A DNA stretch of 64,000 bases from Bog-756 sp963734395 (GCA_963734395.1 CAVTGY010000007.1:1178001-1242000); one strand, 5' to 3'; numbered from the stretch's first letter, positions 1 through 9,648 are shown. The notes: generated from the letters alone by a model not told the origin. Program-made: numbers and translations.

Positions 1-119
1 CCGCCGAGGCCGAGTTGGGAGCTGCGGTGGCCGGTGCCGCCGACATCCTCACCGGGCGAGCCAGTGGGCCGGTCGACGGGCCGGAGATCGCCGGTTCGCT
101 CGTCGCCGCGCTGCCCTGA
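1..119 (+). CDS. C-terminal fragment of an unknown protein
   Basis: An open frame enters from the left edge (codons in phase with base 3) and ends at TGA 117-119. The 38 visible residues are alanine- and glycine-rich with no motif I recognise. It lies upstream of mraZ, and a small hairpin begins at the base after its stop. The short fragment and high G+C mean that a chance open frame cannot be excluded. Confidence 0.4.
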   Translation, partial: AEAELGAAVAGAADILTGRASGPVDGPEIAGSLVAALP

Positions 120-137
120 ACCGCCACCACCGGCGGT
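120..137 (+). terminator. Hairpin directly after the first stop codon
   Basis: A perfect 6-bp inverted repeat (ACCGCC, 6-nt loop, GGCGGT) starts at the base after the stop of the edge gene. There is no proper U tract; only CTT follows. It could act as a weak terminator between the upstream gene and mraZ, or be a chance G+C-rich palindrome. Confidence 0.3.
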
Positions 138-304
138 CTTCCGACACCTTTCGTCCCTGATCCGTTCTCACCATCAGCTCCTTCCGATCGGTGTCCCGCG
201 TCGAGGATCGCTCCCGGTTGTTTCCGATTGAGGTGCGTGCCCCGGATGGGGCGGGTCGCAGCCCCGTCTGGCCGCGGTGGACGTTTTTGTGTCCGAGTGG
301 TTGA

Positions 305-351
305 CCAGTGGGGGTTGGGGGCGTAAAGTGGCGCAAAGTGGTGTGAAAGGG
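305..351 (+). promoter_or_regulatory. Probable MraZ operator (direct repeats in the mraZ leader)
   Basis: AAAGTGG occurs at 325-331 and again at 335-341, with a related GAAAGGG at 345-351 and CCAGTGG at 305-311, all in 10-bp register. MraZ is known to bind spaced direct repeats ahead of its own gene: TGGGN repeats in E. coli and AAAGTG[T/G] repeats in mollicutes. The match in sequence, spacing and position supports autoregulation of the dcw cluster here. Binding itself is inferred. Confidence 0.7.
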
Positions 352-409
352 AGGAACCTGAACAGTCAGGTTTCGGGCACTGCGGGGAGCATTGTGGGAG
401 CAATCACCG

Positions 410-829
410 GTGGCACGGTTCTTCGGCAGGTACGAGCACTCGCTCGACGACAAGGGAAGAGTGATCCTCCCGTCGAAGTTCCGCGGCTCGTTCGAGCACG
501 GCGGCTACCTGACCGAGTACCAGGACGGGTGCCTGTCGCTGTGGACCCCGGGCGAGTTCGAGCTGCAGATGGAGACCATGCTGGCCCGGGCAACCACTTC
601 GAAGAGCGACCGGAATCTGGTCCGGTTGTGGGCGTCGACCTCACACGAGCTGGAGATCGATCGGCAGGGGCGGATGGCCATTCCGGCACGCCTGCGGGAG
701 TACGCCGGCCTGGTGGGAGACGTCCTGGTCCTCGGGGCGATCGATCGGGTCGAGCTCTGGAATCGCCAGTCCTGGGACGAAAAGGTCCTCCCCGAAGAGG
801 ATCGTCTCACCCAGGGCGACGACGGGTGA
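410..829 (+). CDS. mraZ: Transcriptional regulator MraZ
   Basis: MraZ is a DNA-binding regulator that heads division/cell wall clusters and represses its own promoter. It has two AbrB-like halves, each with the D-x-x-G-R signature: DDKGR near residues 13-17 and DRQGR near 84-88. The length of 139 residues is close to the family norm. I prefer GTG 410, which gives an N-terminus like other MraZ proteins (ARFFGRYEHSLDDKGR) with a GGGAG 9 nt upstream; an in-frame TTG at 392 is possible. The stop overlaps an in-frame GTG at 826 that would extend rsmH. Operator-like repeats lie at 305-351. Confidence 0.93.
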   Translation: MARFFGRYEHSLDDKGRVILPSKFRGSFEHGGYLTEYQDGCLSLWTPGEFELQMETMLARATTSKSDRNLVRLWASTSHELEIDRQGRMAIPARLREYAGLVGDVLVLGAIDRVELWNRQSWDEKVLPEEDRLTQGDDG

Positions 830-1293
830 GCGGATCGGTGCTGCTCTATGTGGTGGTTCCCGGCGATGTGGTTCCCGGCGATGTGGCTCCCGGCGACACC
901 GATCCCTCCAGCTCCGGCTCCACCTCCACTTCCGGCATCGGCGAGACTGCGGGGGACCCACCGCCCGACTGTGATCACCCGGCCGGGGCGGCCAGGGGTG
1001 GCGAGCGTCGCCACCATGAGGGCACCGCTCCGGTGGCGGCCATCCCGTCCCTCACCATCCGGACCGCTACCACCACGGCCAGGCCACTGGCCCAGGACAC
1101 GGGCGCCTGCCTACGCCCGACGCCGTACGAGTCGGGTCTGGCCGCCGTGGCCCGGCGTGATGTACACATCGAACGTGTTTGGCCCATGTGCAGTCCCCCG
1201 ACCGGATCCCTGGAAGAATCCTCCTCCGCCTACTTCCAGCGTGAGCGTCGCGGCACTCCACCCGCAAGCATCGTGCCGGTCGGGGGACTGCAG
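830..1293 (+). other. 464-bp stretch between mraZ and rsmH; possible RsmH N-terminal extension
   Basis: No recognisable separate gene. The rsmH frame stays open through the whole stretch, and an in-frame GTG at 826 overlaps the mraZ stop as GTGA, the coupling pattern seen throughout this cluster. Translated, it gives about 156 low-complexity residues, including three VxPGD pentapeptides encoded by the tandem repeat at 853-897. It is either a disordered extension of RsmH or an untranslated leader carrying its own promoter. G/C-ending codons are frequent in its first part, but at this G+C that proves little. Confidence 0.5.
853..897 (+). repeat. Three tandem copies of a 15-bp unit
   Basis: The unit GTGGTTCCCGGCGAT occurs at 853-867 and 868-882. 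A third copy with two changes lies at 883-897. In the rsmH frame it encodes V-V-P-G-D repeats. The multiple-of-three unit length would keep a frame open, which mildly favours translation of this stretch. Confidence 0.85.
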
Positions 1294-2289
1294 ATGAGCC
1301 AGGCATTCGAGCATCAGCCGGTGATGACCGCCGAGGTCGTCGATCTGTTCAGTCCGGTGCCACCGGGCCTGATCGTCGATGCCACCGTCGGAGGCGGGGG
1401 CCACGCCCGGGCCCTTCTGGCCGCCCACCCGGCACTCAGCCTCCTGGGTATCGACCGCGATCGCCTGGCGGTGGACGCGGCGGCCGAGGTGTTGGCACCC
1501 TTCGGAGGCCGGGCCGCCGTCCGCCAGTCCCGCTTCGACGCCCTACGCCAGGTGGTCGACGATCTCGACCAGCAATCGGGTATCGCCGACCAGCCCGATG
1601 GCCTGAGCGGCGTCCTCTTCGACCTCGGGGTGAGCTCACCCCAACTCGATGTGGCCCAGCGGGGGTTCTCCTATCGTCGGGACGCGGTCCTGGACATGAG
1701 GATGGACCCGACGTCGGGACGTACCGCGGCCGACGTGGTCAACCTCTACGACGAGGACGCCCTGGTCGAGCTGTTCACCGACAACGGAGAGGGACGGTTC
1801 GCCCGCCGCATCGCCCGCGCCATCATCGCGGCCCGCCCGCTGGCCACCACCGGTCAACTGGCTGACGTGGTGCGGGCGGCCATCCCCGCGGCGACCCGGC
1901 GAACCGGTGGCCATCCTGCCCGCCGGGTCTTCCAGGCCATCCGCATTGCCGTCAATGACGAGCTCGATCAGCTGACGACTGCGCTGGAGGACGCACTCTC
2001 CCTGCTGCGGCCGGCGGGACGATGCGTGGTGATCTCGTACCACTCCGGCGAGGACCGGCTGGTCAAGTCCTTCTTCACCCGCATGGCCACCGACAACTGC
2101 CATTGCCCGCCGGGCCTGCCCTGTGTGTGCGGCGCCGACCCCCAGTTCCGATTGGTGGTCCGAGGCGCACGGCGTCCCACCGCCGACGAGATCGATCGCA
2201 ACCGCCGGGCCGAGGCGGCGCGCCTGCGGGTCATCGAGCGACTGCCCGCCTCCACCCGCCGTCCCGCGGCCAAGGGCGAAGTGGCCTGA
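1294..2289 (+). CDS. rsmH: 16S rRNA m4C1402 methyltransferase RsmH (MraW)
   Basis: RsmH methylates N4 of C1402 in the 16S rRNA P site using S-adenosylmethionine. Visible motifs are the SAM loop DATVGGGGHARAL, LGIDRD, the family stretch LFDLGVSSPQLD followed by RGFSYRRD, and VISYHSGEDRLVK near the C-terminus. From ATG 1294 it is 331 residues, slightly above the usual length of about 310. The ATG is preceded by a weak G-rich stretch. The frame is open back past the mraZ stop, so a much longer form starting at GTG 826 is possible. The stop overlaps the next ATG (TGATG at 2287-2291). Confidence 0.95.
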   Translation: MSQAFEHQPVMTAEVVDLFSPVPPGLIVDATVGGGGHARALLAAHPALSLLGIDRDRLAVDAAAEVLAPFGGRAAVRQSRFDALRQVVDDLDQQSGIADQPDGLSGVLFDLGVSSPQLDVAQRGFSYRRDAVLDMRMDPTSGRTAADVVNLYDEDALVELFTDNGEGRFARRIARAIIAARPLATTGQLADVVRAAIPAATRRTGGHPARRVFQAIRIAVNDELDQLTTALEDALSLLRPAGRCVVISYHSGEDRLVKSFFTRMATDNCHCPPGLPCVCGADPQFRLVVRGARRPTADEIDRNRRAEAARLRVIERLPASTRRPAAKGEVA

Positions 2290-2731
2290 TGGCGCCGCCC
2301 GCCGCCGCCGCCGCCGCCCCAACGCCCGTCCGGCACCGAACGTCCCCTCGGGCTCCCGGCGCCCCACCCTTCGGGTCGTCGAGCGGGCGCCGCGCCGGAG
2401 GCCCGCCACCGCGGGCGCCCGGCGAAGATCGGCCATGTGGGTGCCCGGGTTGATGGTGGTGGCCAGTCTCTTGGCCGTGGTGGCCGGTGACGCGGTGGTC
2501 GCCGAGGGCCAGGTCCGACTGTCGACGACCCAGAGTCAGGTGGCCGCCGCGGAGGTTGCCCAGAAGGCAGCCCAGGTGGAGGTGGCCGAAAAGTCCGCCC
2601 CTCCGGTGGTGGTGGCCCAGGCCAAGGCCCAAGGACTGGTTGCCCCCCAAACGGTGGTCTATCTGCCGCAGGTGTCGCTCGACGTACCGCTCCCCGTTCC
2701 CCAGACCGCACCTCCTTCCCCCCAGCGGTGA
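2289..2731 (+). CDS. ftsL: FtsL-like divisome protein, frameshifted
   Basis: A small bitopic protein between rsmH and ftsI, the usual place of ftsL. The open part from ATG 2435 begins with a membrane segment (GLMVVASLLAVVAG) followed by an alanine/valine/glutamine-rich heptad-like stretch and a proline-rich tail. Starting there would leave no cytoplasmic part. The coupled ATG 2289, overlapping the rsmH stop, is in another frame and hits a stop at 2453. One missing base in the (GCC)n run near 2297-2315 would join them into a protein with an arginine/proline-rich N-terminus before the membrane segment. The identity rests on position and topology, as FtsL is poorly conserved. Confidence 0.6.
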
Positions 2732-4568
2732 GCCCGTCCGTCCTGCTGGGTCGGCGTTCGCGCGCCATGCGGCTCGTGCTGGCGCTGGTCTTCATCACCC
2801 TGGCGGCCCGGCTGATCTCCGTACAGGAGCTCGGTCATCAACGCTACGCGTCCCTTGCTGCCTCCCAGCTCACCCAGACCGTCTCCATCCCCGCGGTGCG
2901 GGGAGGCATCTACGACCGCAACGGCGAGGTGCTGGCCGAGTCGGTCAACCGGCAGACGGTGGTGGCCGATCCGTTGCTGATCGCCCATCCGGCGACCACC
3001 GCGCAAGCGCTCTCCGGGGTGCTGGGGATCCCTCCCGACCAGCTCCGGTCCGAGCTCACCGAACCCTCGGGATTCGTCTATCTCGCCCACCGGGTGCCGG
3101 ACGCGGTTGCGGCCAAGGTGACCGCTCTCGACCTCCCCGGCATCAACCTGGTGCCCGAATCGCAACGGGTCGAGCCCGACGGCCAGCTGGCCCTGCCGGT
3201 GGTCGGGAGTGTGGGATGGAACGGCAGCGGGACCGCCGGACTCGAGTACCAGTACAACTCGCTGTTGGCCGGAACCGCCGGTTCGGAGAACCTGCTGGAG
3301 GCGCCCGACGGGGCGACCCTTCCGGGGAGCGCGATCAAGTCGACACCGGCCCGGCCGGGAACCGGGGTGGAGCTGACCGTGGATGAATCGGTCCAGTACA
3401 TCGCCGAACAGGCACTCGGAGCCGAGATCGCCGCCTCTCACGCAACCGGTGGTACCGCGGTGGTCATGGACGTGAAGACGGGGGACATCCTGGCCATGGC
3501 CGACCTGGTGTCGGCTACCGGGGGCGGCTCAGCCACCGTCGCTGCTGCCCCTGCGACCACGTCGACCTCAGGTCCGACGCTGGTGTCGGGGGCCGACACC
3601 CTTCCGGCGGGCGTCGAGGAGGCGCCGTCGAACACCGCGGTCACCCAGGTCTACGAGCCGGGTTCGGTGTTCAAGCTGGTCACCTTCTCCGCTTCTCTGG
3701 CTGCCGGGTTGATCAATCCCAACCAGGAAATCGAGGTGCCGGGCTCGCTCCCCATGGGCACCTACACCTTCCACGATGCCGAGGCCCACGGGACCGAACG
3801 GCTGACCACCACCCAGATCCTCGACCAGTCGTCCAACATCGGGACCATCGAGGTGGCCGAGGCGCTGGGTGAGAACCGGCTCCTCGCCCAGATCGCCAAC
3901 CTGGGATTCGGCAAGCCCACCGGGCTGGATTTTCCGGGTGAGTCCGAGGGGTTGGTGCCCGGTGCCAACGCATGGACGGGCACGTCGATCGGTTCGACAC
4001 CGATCGGACAGGACGACGCGGTGACCGCCCAGCAGATCCTCGACGCCTACAACTCGGTGGCCAACGGGGAGTCTTCGTCGCCCCCCGCCTGGTTCGGGCC
4101 ACGGTCAGCCCCTCCGGAACGGTGACCGCTGCCCCGCCATCCTCCACCCGCCGGGTGATCGACCCGACCACCAATTCCGAGCTGGTGTCGATGCTCGAGG
4201 GCGTGGTCACCTCGGGTACGGGTACCAGCGCCGCCATCGACGGGTACACCGTGGCCGGGAAAACGGGAACGGCCCAGATCCCCGATCCCAGCCACCTGGG
4301 CTACATTCCCGGCGCTTACGTGGGATCATTCGCCGGATTCGCCCCCGCCCAGGACCCGGTGCTCTCGGCGGTGGTGGTCCTCGACCACCCCACGCCCATC
4401 TACGGTGGGGCGGTGGCCGCTCCCGTCTTCTCCACGATCATGGCCTACGCCCTCCATCACTACGGGATCCCGACCACCACCGCGGCCACCGCGGCTTCTT
4501 CCAGTTCGGCCATCGGGGCCACCGGTACCATCTCGGTTCCGGCCGGAGCCACCACCGAGGGCCCTTAG
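2728..4568 (+). CDS. ftsI: Peptidoglycan transpeptidase FtsI (PBP3, class B), frameshifted
   Basis: FtsI is the septal D,D-transpeptidase that pairs with FtsW. An N-terminal membrane segment is followed by the dimerisation domain (RGGIYDRNGEVLAES) and the transpeptidase domain with all three active-site motifs: SxxK in EPGSVFKLVT, SxN in DQSSNIG, and KTG in VAGKTGTAQ. The frame breaks at the G run 4066-4069: one base is missing, so an open frame ends at 4125, while KTG and the C-terminus continue in the next frame to 4568. The reconstruction is about 614 residues, normal for the family. GTG 2728 overlaps the upstream stop (GTGA). Confidence 0.92.
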
Positions 4569-4630
4569 GTGGGCCCGGGCCGCCGCCAACCCGCCCATTC
4601 TCCGCATCCCGAGCCGGTGGATCCCTCCCC

Positions 4631-6064
4631 GTGCTGATGACCGAGTTGATCGACGACATCGGGGTGACCGCGGTGCACGGCGACCCCGCTTCCACCGAGG
4701 TGCTCGGGGTTGCCATGGACAGCCGACGGGTGAGACCAGGTTGGTTGTTCTGCTGCGTGCCCGGCGTCCACACCGATGGCCATCTCCACGCCCCGGAGGC
4801 GGTGGGCGCCGGCGCGTCGAGTCTTCTGTGCGAGCGACCTCTCGACCTCGAGGTGACCCAGGTGTGCGTAACGCCGGGTTCGGTGAGGCCGGCCATGGCC
4901 AGGGTGGCCGCCGCCTTCCACGGCCATCCCGCCGAGGCAATGTGCATGGTCGGGGTCACCGGGACCAACGGGAAGACCACGGTCACCCATCTGGTCGCCT
5001 CCATACTCCGCGCCTCAGGACTGGCCACCGGTGTGCTCGGCACCCTTGACGGTGAGCGGACCACGCCGGAGGCACCGGTTCTCCAGGCCCTCCTGGCCGA
5101 CCTGCGCGACTCGGGCCGCCGGGCGGTGGCCATGGAGGTGTCGTCACACGGTCTGGCCGAGCACCGGGTGGACGGCATGGTGTTCGACGTGGCCGCGTTC
5201 ACCAATCTGAGTCGTGACCACCTCGACCACCACCGGAGCATGGAGGCGTACTTCGCGGTCAAGTCGCGCCTCTTCGATCCATCGAAGTCGAAGTGCGCGG
5301 TGGTCAACGTCGACGATCCCTGGGGCCGACGCTTGGCCGAAACCGGGCGGGGCATCGAGGTGGTACCCGTGCGGCGATCGGAAGCCACCGATGTGGCGTT
5401 CTCGGTAGGCGAGACGTCGTTCCGATGGCGCGGCCGGGCGGTCTCCTTGGCGATGTCGGGAATGTTCAACGTCGAGAACGCCCTGGTGGCGGCGGCGGTG
5501 GCCACGACGCTGGGCATCGATCCGGACGTGGTGGCGGAGGGACTGGCGGCTGCCCCGCCGGTGCCCGGCCGGATGGAAGTGGTCTCGCCCGGCCTTCCCT
5601 TTGCGGTGCTGATCGACTACGCCCACACCCCGGCCGGGCTGGAAGCGGCCCTCACCGCGGCCCGCCAACTGGCCGGAGCCGGGCGGGTGATCAGCCTGTT
5701 CGGGTGCGGAGGCGATCGGGATCAGGGCAAACGGGCCGAGATGGGCGCGACGGCATCGCAGTGGTCCGACCTGGTGGTGCTGACGTCGGACAACCCGCGT
5801 TCGGAGGATCCGATGGCCATCATCGACCAGGTCCGCGGCGGAATCACCGACACCGCCAAACTGACCATCGAGCCCGACCGGACCAAGGCGATCGGCATGG
5901 CCGTGGATCTGGCCGGCCCCGGGGACGTCGTCATCATCGCCGGCAAGGGGCACGAGACCACCCAGGTGGTGGGGGACCGGTCGTTACCGTTCGACGACCG
6001 CCACGTGGCCGGCGAGGCGCTGGCCGCCCGGTTCGGGTCGGCGCGGCTCCGGATCCGCGCAGCC
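4631..6064 (+). CDS. murE: UDP-MurNAc-tripeptide synthetase MurE, reads into MraY
   Basis: MurE adds the third amino acid to UDP-MurNAc-L-Ala-D-Glu in the cytoplasm. The ATP loop GVTGTNGKTT, the central domain (SSHGLAEHRVDGM, NLSRDHLDHH) and the C-terminal SDNPRSEDP are present; DNPR is the signature for meso-diaminopimelate. The start is GTG 4631 or ATG 4637, neither with a clear ribosome site. There is no stop before mraY: the frame runs on for 821 residues in all. A TGA at 6066-6068 in another frame would give the ATGA overlap typical here, so an indel near the 3' end may have removed the real stop. No murF follows. Confidence 0.92.
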
Positions 6065-7096
6065 ATGATCTCGCTGATGACCTCCGGGGGGGTGGCGTTG
6101 TGGGTGGCGGTGCTGTCCACGCCGGTCCTCATCCGCTGGCTGATCAAGAACAACATCGGCCAGCAGATCCGTGAGGATGGCCCTCAGGTCCACATCTCCA
6201 AGGCCGGCACGCCGACCATGGGCGGCATCGGCATCGTTGCCGCGGTGGTCATCGGCTACCTGGTTGCCCATGCGGTGCCGGGGGTGACCTTCTCCCGCTC
6301 AGGGGCGTTGATCATGCTGGCGCTGGTGGGCGCGGCACTGATCGGGTTTGCCGACGACTGGATCAAGGTCCGTCACCGGCGGAGCCTGGGGCTCAACAAA
6401 CGGGCCAAGTTCGGCGCCCAGATCGGCCTGGGTGTGACGTTCGCGCTGCTGGCCGTGTACTGGTCGCATGCCAGCACCACCCTGTCCTTCACCCGCTACG
6501 ACTCGATCGGCCTCCACATGGGGACCGGGCTGTGGGTGGTGTGGGCAACGCTGATCATCGTCGGCTCGGCCAATGCGGTCAATCTCACCGACGGGCTGGA
6601 CGGACTGGCCGCCGGCTCCTCGACGTTCTGTTTCGCGTGCCTGGCCATCATCGGGTATTGGCAGTACCGCCACTTCGCCATCTACCACGTGGCGGACGCA
6701 CTGGATCTGGCGCTGGCTTCGGTGGCCCTGGCCGGTGCCTGCCTCGGCTTCCTGTGGTGGAACGCGGCGCCGGCCAAGATCTTCATGGGCGACACCGGTT
6801 CCCTGTCCATCGGGTCGGGACTGGCGGCGCTGTGCCTGTTGATGAACCTCGACCTCCTGCTGGTGATCATCGGTGGCCTCTTCGTCATCGTCACCCTCTC
6901 GGTGGTGGTCCAGGTGGTGAGCTTCCGGGTCTTCCACCGACGGGTGCTGCTGATGGCACCGCTCCACCACCACTTCGAACTGCTCGGATGGCCGGAAACC
7001 ACGGTGATCGTCCGATTCTGGATCCTGGCCGGACTGTTCGCCGCCCTCGGCCTGGGCATCTTCTACGGCGACTTCCTCTCGGTGGGCGTGGTCTGA
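6065..7096 (+). CDS. mraY: Phospho-MurNAc-pentapeptide transferase MraY
   Basis: MraY transfers phospho-MurNAc-pentapeptide to undecaprenyl phosphate, making lipid I at the inner membrane. It is a polytopic protein with the family motifs FADDWIKVRHRR, NAVNLTDGLDGLA, KIFMGDTGSL and the loop PLHHHFELLGW. From ATG 6065 it is 343 residues with the usual N-terminus (MISLMTSGGVALWV), the reason for cutting the continuous frame here. Directly upstream is murE with no stop between them. Its stop overlaps an ATG (TGATG, 7094-7098) opening a 50-codon ORF where murD normally sits. Confidence 0.93.
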   Translation: MISLMTSGGVALWVAVLSTPVLIRWLIKNNIGQQIREDGPQVHISKAGTPTMGGIGIVAAVVIGYLVAHAVPGVTFSRSGALIMLALVGAALIGFADDWIKVRHRRSLGLNKRAKFGAQIGLGVTFALLAVYWSHASTTLSFTRYDSIGLHMGTGLWVVWATLIIVGSANAVNLTDGLDGLAAGSSTFCFACLAIIGYWQYRHFAIYHVADALDLALASVALAGACLGFLWWNAAPAKIFMGDTGSLSIGSGLAALCLLMNLDLLLVIIGGLFVIVTLSVVVQVVSFRVFHRRVLLMAPLHHHFELLGWPETTVIVRFWILAGLFAALGLGIFYGDFLSVGVV

Positions 7097-7248
7097 TGCG
7101 GATGCGCCCGCACCGTAGAGGACAGGTCCCGGTCGGCCTCCACCACCCCGGAGGCCCGGTGGTGGAGGCTAGGGGGATGGCCACGCCGGTACACGCCCTC
7201 GACCATGCGATCCGGGTGGCTTCCCCGGTCGGGGGACCCGGTGGCTGA
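7096..7248 (+). CDS. Small 50-codon ORF in the position of murD
   Basis: ATG 7096 overlaps the mraY stop, and the ORF ends at TGA 7246-7248, overlapping the proposed ftsW start at 7241. This looks like a coupled gene, but the arginine/histidine/proline-rich product matches nothing I know and shows no MurD nucleotide-binding motif. It may be a remnant left after loss of murD, a leader, or chance. No ribosome site stands out beyond the overlap. Confidence 0.3.
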   Translation: MRMRPHRRGQVPVGLHHPGGPVVEARGMATPVHALDHAIRVASPVGGPGG

Positions 7249-8481
7249 ACGCGCGGTCGCCACCCGGGTGGCAAAGACCCGCCCCACCACTATGGGGACA
7301 CCCCGCCGGCGGCCGGCGGCGGGTGCCGCGACGACTCGGACCGCCGGACTGCGGGTCAGGACGGCCCCCACCATCATCGTTCTGGTCGGGGTCCTCTGCA
7401 TATTCGGCCTGATCATGGTGGGATCGGCTTCGCCGATCATCTCCCTGCAGCTCTACGGGTCGCCGTGGACGATCCTCATCCGCCAGGCCCTGTGGATGGG
7501 GGTTGGCGGCTGCGTCCTGTTCCTCGGGGCAAAGATCGACTACCGCCGGTGGCGGAAGTTCCGGGCGCCGCTGATGGTGGTGTCGATGGGGTTGCTGGTG
7601 ATCGTGCTGGTCCCCCACATCGGCGTGTCGGCCGGGGGCTCGTCGCGTTGGATCGGGTTGGGCATGCTGCAGCTGCAGCCGTCGGAATTGATGAAACTGG
7701 CACTGGTGGTGTTCGCCGCCGATCTCCTCACCCGCCGGGCGGACTGCTCGTCGGACCCGAAGAAGGTCATCGTGCCGGTACTGGCGGTGCTGGTCGTCGC
7801 CGTCGTTCTCATCTTGAAGCAACCCGACATGGGGACGGCACTGGTCCTGTGCTGCATCGCCTTCGGGGTGTTGTTCATGGGCGGGGTGCCGATGGTGCCG
7901 ATTCTCAAGGTGATCGGCCTCTTCGCCGGGATGGCGGTGGTCGTCGGGCTGGCCGATCCGTACCGACGCGATCGGATCCTGTCGTTCCTCAACCCTGGCG
8001 CCAACAAATCGGGAACCGGCTACCAGGTGTGGCAGTCGCTGATCGGCCTTGGTTCGGGGCACATCTTCGGTCTTGGTCTCGGGGGTGGGCGCGGAAATGG
8101 GGCACCCTCCCCAACGCCCATACCGACTTCATCTTCTCGGTGGTGGGCGAGGAGCTCGGCCTGGTCGGCGCCATCGTGCTGCTCTCCTTGTTCTTCGCCC
8201 TGACCTGGTTCGGGCTACGCGCCGCCACTCGGGCACCCGACCGGTTCGGGAGTCTGATGGCGGTGGGCATCACCACCTGGATCACCAGTCAGGCGGTGAT
8301 CAACATCGGCGCGGTGATCGGGGTGCTGCCGGTGACCGGAATTCCCCTTCCCTTCATCTCATTCGGCGGCTCCTCCCTGGTCATCACCCTGGCCGCGGTC
8401 GGCATCCTGATCAACATCGCCGCCCACGAGCGCACGACGCCCGTCGCCGCGCCGGCCCGGCGACGACCGCCTCAACGGTGA
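7241..8481 (+). CDS. ftsW: Lipid II polymerase FtsW (SEDS family), frameshifted
   Basis: FtsW is the septal SEDS glycosyltransferase partner of FtsI. A basic cytoplasmic N-terminus precedes about ten hydrophobic segments. SEDS motifs are visible: AGGSSRWIGLG, QPSELMKL, KQPDMGTAL, then KWGTLPNAHTDFIFSVVGEE and GIPLPFISFGGSS. The frame breaks between 8081 and 8097; one missing base, probably in GGAAATGG, would give GRGKWGTLPN. GTG 7241 is preceded by a G-rich ribosome-site-like stretch. The stop overlaps the murG start (GTGA). Confidence 0.92.
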
Positions 8482-9648
8482 GCGTTGCGCGGTACGCACT
8501 GATGGCCGGGGGCGGAACCGCCGGCCATCTCCAGCCGGCGTTGGCCATTGCCGAAGCACTGGTCGAGGCCGGGCACGGGCGAGACACCATCGAGTTCGTC
8601 GGGTCACGACACGGGCAGGACCGGGCGACACTGGACGGGAGGGGATTCCCGGTCACCCTGCTGCCCGGGCGGGGCATCGTCCGCGGCCTGTCCCTGGGTG
8701 ACACGGCGCGCAACCTCGACGCCGTGGCCGGCCTGACCGCGGCGGCGGCCCGCGCCTTCGGACTGGTGGCCCGGTCCCGACCCCGGGTGGTCGGTGTCGG
8801 TGGGGGGGTACGCCAGTCTTCCGGCTTCGCTGGCCGCGGTGATGCTGGGTGTGCCCCTGGTGCTGGTCAACGTGGACGCCGTCCCCGGGGCGGCCAACCG
8901 GCTCTTTGCCCGATTCGCCCGAGCCAGTGTGGTCGGATGGGAGGGAACGTCGCTGCCCCGTTCGGTGGTCACCGGTACGCCGGTCCGCCCCGAGATCGAG
9001 GCCGTCGACAGGAGGCCCAAGAACCGACGCCGGGCCCGCCGGGCTCTGGGACTGCCCGAGGATCGGGTCACGGTGAGCGTGTTCGGCGGATCCTTGGGAT
9101 CGCGACGGATCAACCAGGCGGTGGCCGGTCTGGTCGCCCGCTGGAGGGAGGACCGCGACGACCTCTCGATCTACCATATCGTCGGACGGCGGGACTGGGA
9201 GGAGTGCAGCACACCACCCGCGACCCAGGCGACCGGCGAGCGAGGAGGAACCGGCCTCCGACTGGTTCGAGTTCCCTACGAGGAGCGGATGGACGTGGTG
9301 TACACCGCCTCTGACCTGGTTGTATGCCGGGCGGGAGCGATGACGGTGGCCGAGTTGGCCGCGGCCGGAGTGCCTTCGGTGCTGGTGCCCTTGCCCGGTG
9401 CGCCGGGCGACCACCAGACCGCCAATGCCGGTGTGCTCGAGCGGGCGGGGGCGTCGGTCCTGATCCCCGATGCCCAATTCGACGAGTGGTCGTTGGGCCG
9501 GTGTCTCGATCGGTTGCTCGGCGATCCGACCGAACTGGCGGCGATGGAGCGGGCCGCCGCCTCGATGGGCAGGCCGGACGCCGCCGCCGCCGGCGCCCGG
9601 GTGGTGGAGGCCAATGCCCGGCCGCCAACCCAGCGGGGGGAGCGGTGA
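8478..9648 (+). CDS. murG: MurG GlcNAc transferase (lipid I to lipid II), frameshifted
   Basis: MurG adds GlcNAc to lipid I on the inner membrane face. The N-terminal loop AGGGTAGHLQPALAIA, the GVGGYASLPA motif, the GGSLGSRRIN domain junction and the UDP-GlcNAc site (CRAGAMTVAELAAAG with the HQTANA region) are present. The seven-G run at 8802-8808 carries one base too many: with six, the frame reads VGVGGYASLPAS straight through. The reconstructed length of about 390 residues is normal. It overlaps ftsW and murC by four bases each. Confidence 0.93.

Noticed and set aside
277..2289. A single 670-codon frame covering the region upstream of mraZ to the end of rsmH
   Set aside because: It runs across the mraZ gene in another frame. 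Only the part from 1294 is recognisable as RsmH; a start before the mraZ stop is not credible.
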